DNA of 64,000 nucleotides from positions 80,488 to 144,487 of the forward strand of contig JAFWOT010000028.1 of assembly GCA_017509785.1 (NCBI GenBank), in the 5' to 3' direction. Positions 9,481-15,600 of this stretch are shown one piece after another (the first letter of the stretch is position 1; each line of letters begins with the position of its first letter). The notes beneath the pieces were generated by a model, which ran no database searches, was not told the DNA's origin, and saw only the letters and a list, made by a program, of their open reading frames with translations. Source of the DNA: Clostridia bacterium. GTDB lineage: Bacteria > Bacillota > Clostridia > Christensenellales > CAG-138. The translations under genes and the position numbers were made by a program.

Positions 9481-11426
9481 GCCATCCTCATCTCTTCGGT
9501 GGTTTTATGAGTGAAATTCGGAACTATCTCTGCTATGCAGTCGACGACGGCGTTGCTGTTCATCTCGGCAAGCTCACAGAGCTCACTGAGCCTTTCGCTG
9601 AACTCGTCGGGATCGACCTGCAGTGGGTGGGCCTTGAAAATGCGGCCGTGGGCGGTCTTTTCCATGTCGTTGAGCTCGTCCTCGGTGAGGAGCTCCTCGA
9701 ACATCTTTTCGCCGGGCCTTAGGCCGGTGATCTCGATGGGCATGTCCACGTTGGGCTCATAGCCGTGGAACCTTATGACCTTCTCGGCAAGCTCGTATAT
9801 CTTGACGGGCTCGCCCATATCGAGCACGTATATCGCGCCCGATTCGCCGAGCGCGCCCGCCTGCAGGACAAGCTGCGCCGCCTCGGGTATCGTCATGAAG
9901 TAGCGGGTGATCTCCTTATCCGTGACGGTCACGGGGCCGCCGTTCTTGATCTGCCTCTCAAAGAGAGGGATGACGCTCCCGTGGGAGCCGAGGACGTTGC
10001 CGAAACGGACCGTCATGCAGCGCATGACGCTCGTCTTCGCGTACTGCTGGACGATCATCTCGGTTATGCGTTTCGTCGCGCCCATCACGTTCGTCGGGTT
10101 GACGGCCTTATCCGTCGAGAGCATAACGAAGCGCTTGACGCCGTGCGAATCGGCGGAGCTGAGCACGTTGAGAGTGCCCGCGACGTTGTTCTTGACGGCT
10201 TCGGCGGGGCTGTCCTCCATGAGGGGGACGTGCTTATGCGCCGCCGTGTGAAGGACTATATCCGGATGGAACTCATCCATTACGGCGTCGAGCCTTGCCT
10301 TATCGCGGACGGAGCCGATCCTTATGACCACGTCGAGCCAGGGGCGGCGCTGCTTCAGCTCACAGTAGAGCTCATAAGCGTTGTTCTCGTAGATATCGAA
10401 TATGATCATCCTCGAGGGATAGAACACGGCAGCCTGACGGCAGATCTCCGAGCCGATGGAGCCGCCGCCGCCCGTGATGAGTATGCATTTATGCTCGATG
10501 AAGGATTCGACGCTTCGGACGTCGAGGTCGACCTCCGGGCGGAAGAGCATATCGGTGATGTTGACCTCGTTGAGGTCCTGCATCGTGGGCTTATCATTCA
10601 GCTCGGAAAGCGGGGTCACGAGGCGCACGTGGCAGCCCGTCCCGCGGCAGACGGTGACTATTTCCGCCCTGCGCTTCTGCGTGAGGGACGGAATGGCGAT
10701 TATTATCTCGCGTATATGCTTCTGTTTGACTATGTTCGGGATATCCTCAACGGAGCCGAGCACCTTCACGCCGTCTATGCGCATGCCGCGCTTTGCGGGG
10801 TTGTCGTCGATAAAGCCGGCGGTCACGCAGTCGGGCGCGCTGACGCCGTTCTGGAGCTGTGAATGGACGTACGCCCCGAAATACCCCGCGCCGACTATGA
10901 GGGTCGCCTTCCTGGGACTGTCCGCGCCGGAGCGCGCGTCGGAGATGATCCTGCGGACCACTCTGTACCCGAAGCGGGTGATGAAAACGAATATCCCGAT
11001 GAATATGCCGGAAAGTATTATGCCCGTCCTGCCGGTATTGTCAAAACCCCAATCCCGCATAACGGGGATGTACATCAGCACGAAATTGAGCAGGAGGTTC
11101 ACGACCGTCCCGACGCCGACGCCGGCTATCGCCATTATGCCCTCGTTTAGGCCGGAGACGCTCCATATGCTGCTGTACAGCCTGAAGACGCCGAACGAGG
11201 CGATGTAGACGGCGACGAATACCGCCGCCTGAACGTGGGTGAAATAGGGCTCGAGTTCCCCGTTGGGGATGGGCGTCGCGTAGAACAGGGGGCTGTATCC
11301 CCCCTCCACCGCCATGTGCAGGAACCACACCGCGAAAGCCATCGCCGCGATGCAGCAGACTATATCGAGCAGAATGAGCGACACCACCCGGGCGATCCTC
11401 TCCATCTGCGCATTCTTTCCGAACAT
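9477..11426 (-). CDS. Membrane-bound nucleotide-sugar 4,6-dehydratase (CapD/PglF/WbpM family)
   Basis: 649 residues from ATG 11426, preceded by an AGGGGGG ribosome site; upstream in-frame codons cross the promoter and were excluded. The N-terminal 150 residues hold four or five membrane helices. A first Rossmann domain (VGAGYFGAYV, near residue 170) is followed by the short-chain dehydratase domain with ITGGGGSIGSEICRQ. The active-site segment is STDKAVNPTNVMGATKR, with Met in place of the usual Tyr as in the WbpM/PglF group. It would make UDP-4-keto-6-deoxy-N-acetylhexosamine for the initiating sugar. It is the first gene of the nine-gene operon, behind the promoter at 11490..11518. Confidence 0.93.
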   Translation of the reverse strand: MFGKNAQMERIARVVSLILLDIVCCIAAMAFAVWFLHMAVEGGYSPLFYATPIPNGELEPYFTHVQAAVFVAVYIASFGVFRLYSSIWSVSGLNEGIMAIAGVGVGTVVNLLLNFVLMYIPVMRDWGFDNTGRTGIILSGIFIGIFVFITRFGYRVVRRIISDARSGADSPRKATLIVGAGYFGAYVHSQLQNGVSAPDCVTAGFIDDNPAKRGMRIDGVKVLGSVEDIPNIVKQKHIREIIIAIPSLTQKRRAEIVTVCRGTGCHVRLVTPLSELNDKPTMQDLNEVNITDMLFRPEVDLDVRSVESFIEHKCILITGGGGSIGSEICRQAAVFYPSRMIIFDIYENNAYELYCELKQRRPWLDVVIRIGSVRDKARLDAVMDEFHPDIVLHTAAHKHVPLMEDSPAEAVKNNVAGTLNVLSSADSHGVKRFVMLSTDKAVNPTNVMGATKRITEMIVQQYAKTSVMRCMTVRFGNVLGSHGSVIPLFERQIKNGGPVTVTDKEITRYFMTIPEAAQLVLQAGALGESGAIYVLDMGEPVKIYELAEKVIRFHGYEPNVDMPIEITGLRPGEKMFEELLTEDELNDMEKTAHGRIFKAHPLQVDPDEFSERLSELCELAEMNSNAVVDCIAEIVPNFTHKTTEEMRMA

Positions 11427-11489
11427 TGAAGCTGCCCCCCTGTAAGTTAGCTTGACGTTTGACTCCCTGCGTATAATACGCCATCTGCT

Positions 11490-11518
11490 ATTATACATCA
11501 AATATTCACACATTGCAA
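11490..11518 (-). promoter_or_regulatory. SigA-type promoter of the polysaccharide operon
   Basis: On the minus strand, TTGCAA (11513..11518) is followed after exactly 17 bases by TATAAT (11490..11495). The site lies about 64 bases upstream of the dehydratase start and downstream of the terminator of the preceding operon. Confidence 0.75.
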
Positions 11519-11571
11519 CCGCGGAAAATCCCGTCAATGAGGCAGAACGGTGACAGTTTTTTCCCTGCGAG

Positions 11572-11605
11572 GGCAAAATAAAAACCCGGGGGAGCTTCCC
11601 CCGGG
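11572..11605 (-). terminator. Rho-independent terminator after the corrinoid-capture operon
   Basis: A perfect GC palindrome at 11585..11605 (arm CCCGGGGGA) is followed on the minus strand by TTTTATTTT. It lies 19 bases past the stop of the DUF4430 lipoprotein gene and upstream of the polysaccharide promoter. Confidence 0.9.
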
Positions 11606-11623
11606 AAGGTTCGGTCTTTTTGT

Positions 11624-12121
11624 TCACCCGCCGTATCCGTCGCCTATATCGGCGCCGAGCTCGCAGGTGTAGAGGAAGGCTATCTCGTCGCCCTCCTCCG
11701 GGTAATACAGGGAGCATCCGATATCCGGGAATTCGCCGTTCACACGGTATTCCCATCCGCTCATCGGGCCGCAGTCGAATTCGTAGAGATTGCAGATCCC
11801 CTCGATATAGGCCGTGTTGTATACGGGCGTGAAGGAGGCTTCGAGATGCATCCCGCGCGAGCGAAGCTCCCGGACGAGTATATCGTAAACCGAATCCCCG
11901 TCGTCAAAGCCGACCGTCACGGTATCCAGAAGGACGCCGTCCTCCGGGACGAGCTCGAGCTTTTCGGGATCGAGCTCCCCCATATTGGAGAGTATCGTTT
12001 TGCAGTCGATGAGGAGCGTCGCGTGATGCGCGTACTCATCCTTGACCTTCGGCGCCGCGCAAGAGGCGAAAACGAGCAGAGCCGCGAGCGCCGCAAGCAG
12101 TGAAAATATCCTTTTAGCCAT
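11624..12121 (-). CDS. DUF4430 (transcobalamin C-terminal-like) lipoprotein
   Basis: 165 residues from ATG 12121 (ribosome site GGAGGAG). A lipoprotein signal peptide, MAKRIFSLLAALAALLVFAS, ends at a lipobox Cys (FASCAA), so the protein should be anchored to the outer face of the membrane. The mature part carries a DUF4430 domain. Its signs are LIDCKTILSNM, a segment GDSVYDILVRELRSRG, and the typical closing block SGWEYRVNGEFPDIGCSLYY ending in TCELGADIG. DUF4430 is related to the C-terminal beta domain of transcobalamin and intrinsic factor, which closes over the corrinoid. The gene overlaps its upstream partner by eight bases. Cobalamin binding is inferred from fold family and riboswitch control, not shown. 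Confidence 0.85.
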   Translation of the reverse strand: MAKRIFSLLAALAALLVFASCAAPKVKDEYAHHATLLIDCKTILSNMGELDPEKLELVPEDGVLLDTVTVGFDDGDSVYDILVRELRSRGMHLEASFTPVYNTAYIEGICNLYEFDCGPMSGWEYRVNGEFPDIGCSLYYPEEGDEIAFLYTCELGADIGDGYGG

Positions 12122-13580
12122 GGTTTCTCCTCCGGACAAATACCGTTATCGCCGCGACGAGGACAGCGCCCGCCGCGCATATCCCCGCGATGAGCGCGGG
12201 CGAGGGGCCTCTCCCCTCTCCCCCGGGGCTTTCTTCGGGAGCGCCGTTCTCCGTTTCGATCGCGGCGGAGACCGAAGGGGGCTCCTCCGTCGGGGCGGGC
12301 GTCTCCCCGGGAGCGGGATCCGTTCCGACAGCTTCCGTCGCGGGGACCGCGGTCTCCGTGGCGGTTTGCGGAGCCTGAGTGAACTGCGCGGGAGTCTCCT
12401 CCGCGGTCCGGGTATCTTCGGGCGGAGCCTCCGTCGGAGCCGCCGTCGTCGCGGAGCCGGGGTCATAGGTCGGCTTCGGGGTATCAGTCGGCCTCGGGGT
12501 GTTCGTCGGCTTCGGCGTGTTCGTCGGCTTCGGGGTGTTCGTGGGCTTCGGGGTGTTCGTCGGCTTCGGGGTGTTCGTCGGCTTCGGGGTACTCGTCGGC
12601 TTCGGGGTGGCGGTCGGCTTCGGGGTGGAGCCCGAAACGGGCGAAACGTCGCTCATGTCAAAGAGGGCGTTCCTGCCGTGCTTCATGCGGTCGTAGGCGC
12701 AGAGGGCGTAGGCCGCCTGCTCGGAGGCCATCTGGTTGACTCCGCCGTCCGCCGTGTGGGAAAAGCCGCTTCCCTTATAGAATGCGACGAGCGCGGCAAG
12801 AGCGGAGACGCCGTTCTTTATAAAGCGGGAGTCGCGGTCAGCGTCTATGCCCACCGTCGAGAGCGCGGTCACTACCTGCGCCGAGCTCTCGCAGGTCCTC
12901 GTTCCCATTGTCGAAAAGCCGCCGTCCGCGAGCTGCATCAAGGAGAGCTTCGCGACCCCTCGCCCGATCGCCGAGGAAGCCCTTGCATAGGGGGCGAGCG
13001 CGGTGATGACTATGGCGGTCACGTCCGGGTCGGGCTCGCTCCCGAGCGACCAGCCGCCGCCGGACTTCTCCTGCGAGAGGAGGAAATCGACGTAATCGTT
13101 CTTGGTCGAAGTCTCGCCGAAGGAGGCTTTGGAATCGAGGGCTAAGAGCGCGTAGGCCGCGCCCGTGACCCCCGCCCTTTTGACCTTCGCCTGATCCTTC
13201 AGGGGCTCTACGAGATCGTACCCCGAAACGCTCCTCGCGTTCCTTCCGATGGATGAGAGCGCGATGACGAGGCGGGAATTTTCCGTGAGCTTGTTGGGGT
13301 TCAAAACTCCGCTCCCGTTTTGGGAAACGAGCTCCTCGACGCCGGAATAATAGTTCGAGCACCACGAGCCCGAGGGGCTGACCTTGCCGCTCCTCGCGAG
13401 GGCGAACACGAGCCATTCGCCGCCGACGGAGCCGAACGACGGGGTCTTCCCCGCAAGGTAGTTTTTGACCCCCGAATAGGCGGCGGAATAATCCGTCGCC
13501 GCGAGAGCGGAAAGCGGCGCGGCCGCCATTATCAATATGGCAAGCAGCGCCGCGAAACTTCTTTTGATCCGGGTTTTCAT
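12114..13580 (-). CDS. Secreted alpha/alpha-toroid (prenyltransferase/squalene-oxidase repeat) protein with C-terminal membrane anchor
   Basis: 488 residues. Residues 1-27 are a signal peptide. Residues about 30-310 are a toroid of paired helices with the recurring G-G-W/G-F-S pattern of terpenoid-cyclase-like repeats (SGGGWSLGSEPDPDVTAIVI, LADGGFSTMG, GSGFSHTADGGVNQMASEQA). The same fold forms the alpha domain of intrinsic factor and transcobalamin. A Pro-Thr-Lys spacer of about 55 residues, a Thr/Pro/Glu-rich stretch, a membrane helix (about 459-481) and an RRRNHG tail follow, so the toroid is held away from the membrane. Its ATG overlaps the upstream stop by one base (TAATG). Sits between two DUF4430 genes under a cobalamin riboswitch, so corrinoid binding is the favoured role. 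Confidence 0.82.
   Translation of the reverse strand: MKTRIKRSFAALLAILIMAAAPLSALAATDYSAAYSGVKNYLAGKTPSFGSVGGEWLVFALARSGKVSPSGSWCSNYYSGVEELVSQNGSGVLNPNKLTENSRLVIALSSIGRNARSVSGYDLVEPLKDQAKVKRAGVTGAAYALLALDSKASFGETSTKNDYVDFLLSQEKSGGGWSLGSEPDPDVTAIVITALAPYARASSAIGRGVAKLSLMQLADGGFSTMGTRTCESSAQVVTALSTVGIDADRDSRFIKNGVSALAALVAFYKGSGFSHTADGGVNQMASEQAAYALCAYDRMKHGRNALFDMSDVSPVSGSTPKPTATPKPTSTPKPTNTPKPTNTPKPTNTPKPTNTPKPTNTPRPTDTPKPTYDPGSATTAAPTEAPPEDTRTAEETPAQFTQAPQTATETAVPATEAVGTDPAPGETPAPTEEPPSVSAAIETENGAPEESPGGEGRGPSPALIAGICAAGAVLVAAITVFVRRRNHG
12465..12632 (-). repeat. In-gene tandem repeat coding for the KPTNTP spacer
   Basis: About nine 18-base units, coding on the minus strand for variants of T-P-K-P-T-N, stand between the toroid domain and the Thr/Pro/Glu-rich stretch. 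Several neighbouring units are identical or differ by one base, so copy number may vary between strains. Confidence 0.85.
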
Positions 13581-14593
13581 TACGCAACCGCGCGGAACAC
13601 GAGCAGGGCGTCCGTCATATCGATCGTGCCGTCGCCGTTAAAATCCGCAAGGGCGGTTTCGGCTTCGTTCAGCTCATAAACGCGCATCGCGGCGCGCATG
13701 ATGACGAGCGCGTCGGCGGAATCGACGGAACCGTCCATGTTGACGTCTCCGACTTCATATTCCGTGGGCTCGCCGCCGATATCGAGAGCCTCGAGCAGGG
13801 CGGCAAGAGCCGCGTCGAGCTCGGCCTGATCGGTCTTGGGACTGTAGAAATCTAAGACCAGCCTCTCGAGCTCGTCCATGGTGTTCTCGAGCATCTCGTC
13901 GGTGATATCCTCGGCGAAGGTGAGCTGAGCGAGCACGCGGGAGACCTCGGTGCGGTCGACGCCCGCCATGGGGTTATCGAAGGTCGGGAAGGAGCCCCAG
14001 CCGTCGCTTACGCCGTAATCCATGCCCCATCCGTAGATGGAGAAGAACCATGTGTAAACGCTGCCGATCTTGACGGTGCAGACGTCCGCTCCGTCGGAAA
14101 GGGCGATATTGTCCTCGGTGTACATCCAGCCGGAGAGATCGCAGTATTCGCCCATCGTGAGCATATCGTCGTCATCGTATTCGCCCGTCCATCCGCCGTA
14201 ATTGTAGCCGAACTGCTCGTCCGCCCAGGCGGGATAGTTCTCGATCTCGGTCATGAGGTAGGTGGGAACGTCGGGCTCCTTATCGTAGCAGGCGACGCCG
14301 GTAAGGTAGAAGCCATCCTCGACGGTGCCGTAGGCGGTGTAATCGACGCCGTACTCCGCAAATACGCGGTCGGTCACGGCGGCGAGGGTCTCGCCCTCGT
14401 TGACGGGAACGAGAATGGGATCCATCACGTAGCACCATCCCATTGTGATCGCGGAGACCGCGAAGGTGATGTAGCCGTCATATCCCTCGGGTACCTCGGG
14501 GTAATCGGGTTCGTACGCGGCGAACGCGCCGGCGCACAGGGAGAGCATTGCCGCTGCGACTATGAAAGCGGCTATCCTTTTGCAGAGCTTCAT
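13580..14593 (-). CDS. Secreted DUF4430-like protein with C-terminal type I dockerin
   Basis: 337 residues, the first gene after the cobalamin riboswitch (ribosome site CGGAGG, ATG 14593). A signal peptide ends near residue 25 (SLCAGAFA). The middle (about 40-250) resembles DUF4430 domains: YITFAVSAIT, a stretch VPVNEGETLAAVTDRVFAEY, and the block YCDLSGWMYTEDNIALSDG, with many acidic and aromatic residues. The last 60 residues form a type I dockerin with two calcium-binding F-hands, GDVNMDGSVDSADALVIMRA and ADFNGDGTIDMTDALLVFRA. It should therefore be exported and docked to a cohesin-bearing scaffold. The dockerin is certain; the DUF4430 assignment is good but divergent. Cobalamin binding is inferred. 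Confidence 0.83.
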   Translation of the reverse strand: MKLCKRIAAFIVAAAMLSLCAGAFAAYEPDYPEVPEGYDGYITFAVSAITMGWCYVMDPILVPVNEGETLAAVTDRVFAEYGVDYTAYGTVEDGFYLTGVACYDKEPDVPTYLMTEIENYPAWADEQFGYNYGGWTGEYDDDDMLTMGEYCDLSGWMYTEDNIALSDGADVCTVKIGSVYTWFFSIYGWGMDYGVSDGWGSFPTFDNPMAGVDRTEVSRVLAQLTFAEDITDEMLENTMDELERLVLDFYSPKTDQAELDAALAALLEALDIGGEPTEYEVGDVNMDGSVDSADALVIMRAAMRVYELNEAETALADFNGDGTIDMTDALLVFRAVA

Positions 14594-14642
14594 AAGATAA
14601 AACCTCCGTATCTGTATTTTTCGGGGCTCTGCGCCCCCGTTT

Positions 14643-14797
14643 GAAACGCCCGGGCAGGTCTTCCGGCTTGCGGGTGATCGCCTACTCGCCCCGCCTTCCC
14701 ACGAAAAAACGCAGTGGCGCGATGGGGCTTTCGTCCCCGCTTACGGCAGCGGAGGCTGCTGCGGATTTGAACCGCATTCCCTTTGCGGGGGCGTTCC
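14643..14797 (-). promoter_or_regulatory. Cobalamin (B12) riboswitch
   Basis: On the minus strand the aptamer shows all the hallmarks of the cobalamin family in order. A P1 arm GAACGCCC comes first, then AAGGGAATGCGGTTCAAATC and the core CCGCTGCCGTAAG. These are followed by GCGCCACTG, GGGAAGGCGGGGCGAGTAGG, the B12 box AGCCGGAAGACCTGCC, and the closing arm GGGCGTTTC that pairs with P1. It lies 49 bases upstream of the DUF4430-dockerin gene. A short hairpin with arms CGGGG/CCCCG (near 14622..14640) follows the aptamer, with no U-run, so control is more likely by translation than by termination. Confidence 0.96.
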
Positions 14798-14808
14798 TAC
14801 TCAAAGTA

Positions 14809-14837
14809 AATATAACACCGCGGTGCGTAAATGTCAA
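14809..14837 (-). promoter_or_regulatory. SigA-type promoter of the riboswitch operon
   Basis: TTGACA (14832..14837) and TATATT (14809..14814) on the minus strand are separated by 17 bases. The predicted transcript begins just before the P1 arm of the riboswitch. Confidence 0.85.
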
Positions 14838-14849
14838 CATCGCCTCAAT

Positions 14850-14876
14850 AAAAAAAGCGGCCTTTCACAGCCGCTT
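14850..14876 (-). terminator. Rho-independent terminator after the Pr6Pr-like gene
   Basis: Hairpin with arms AAGCGGC (14870..14876 and 14855..14861 on the plus strand) and a run of Ts on the minus strand at 14850..14856. It separates the membrane protein gene from the riboswitch promoter. Confidence 0.88.
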
Positions 14877-14883
14877 CGGTCTA

Positions 14884-15537
14884 TCACGCAAGGACTCCCG
14901 CTCCGAGCAGATCATGCCCGAGCGTCAGCAGGAACCCGATGAGCGCCGTCATTATGAATATGGCGGCCGCCGCGAGATACCATCTGCCGTTCGCGTTGAA
15001 GCGGTAGAAATCCTCCCAGCCGCCGTTGTTTTCGCCCCGCCTCATCACCATATGATAATAGAGCGCGGCGTACAGGAGCGTCGGGAGCATGCCCCAGAGT
15101 ATCCCCCAATAGGAGAGCTTCGGCCCCCTGTCGAAGAGGACGAACGTGACCGCAGCCATGAGGGGCGAGACGAGGTGCATGAAGACGTTGTCGCCCTCTA
15201 TCATGGGCTTGACTCCCGTGCCGGGCACGAATATGAAGAACACGACGGAGAAGGTCAGCATCACGGCGACGGTGCAGACGAGCTTCACCGTCATGACCCA
15301 ACAGGGCGCCTCAGCTGCCGCGCCCGCGAGTATCATCACGTTGTAAACCAGCATGAGCGCCGCGGCGAGAGCCATTATGATATTTGACTGCACGGTGAAG
15401 TATCTGAATATCTTTGCCGCACTGACCTGCATATTGCCCCTGCCGCCGAACCGGAAGAAGCCGACGACGCACTTGACCATGAAGAGGAATATGAGCGCAT
15501 TGAAGATGAGAGAGAGTACGTTCAAAGCCTTATCCAT
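14884..15537 (-). CDS. Multi-pass membrane protein, Pr6Pr / FAR-17a-like
   Basis: 217 residues with about six membrane segments. The block IFRYFTVQSNIIMALAAALM and the later DRGPKLSYWGILWGMLPTLL with a conserved YYHMVMRR resemble the Pr6Pr family of small bacterial membrane proteins, distantly related to FAR-17a/AIG1 proteins. Their biochemical role is not established. The start ATG has a good ribosome site (AAAGGAG) and the gene ends at its own terminator. It follows the clostripain gene on the same strand by 63 bases, so the two may be cotranscribed. I cannot assign a function. Confidence 0.7.
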   Translation of the reverse strand: MDKALNVLSLIFNALIFLFMVKCVVGFFRFGGRGNMQVSAAKIFRYFTVQSNIIMALAAALMLVYNVMILAGAAAEAPCWVMTVKLVCTVAVMLTFSVVFFIFVPGTGVKPMIEGDNVFMHLVSPLMAAVTFVLFDRGPKLSYWGILWGMLPTLLYAALYYHMVMRRGENNGGWEDFYRFNANGRWYLAAAAIFIMTALIGFLLTLGHDLLGAGVLA

Positions 15538-15600
15538 ATCTTTCTCCTTTGCAAATCGGCGCCCCGCGCGAGGCGGAGCGCCGAAACGGTGCGGTGGTTA

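Noticed and set aside
12465..12632. Possible CRISPR-like periodicity
   Set aside because: The 18-base units are adjacent without spacers and remain in frame as Thr-Pro-Lys-Pro-Thr-Asn codons of a surface protein stalk.
14622..14640. Riboswitch intrinsic terminator
   Set aside because: The hairpin after the aptamer has only a five-pair stem and is followed by AAAAAT rather than a T-run, so I did not call a terminator.
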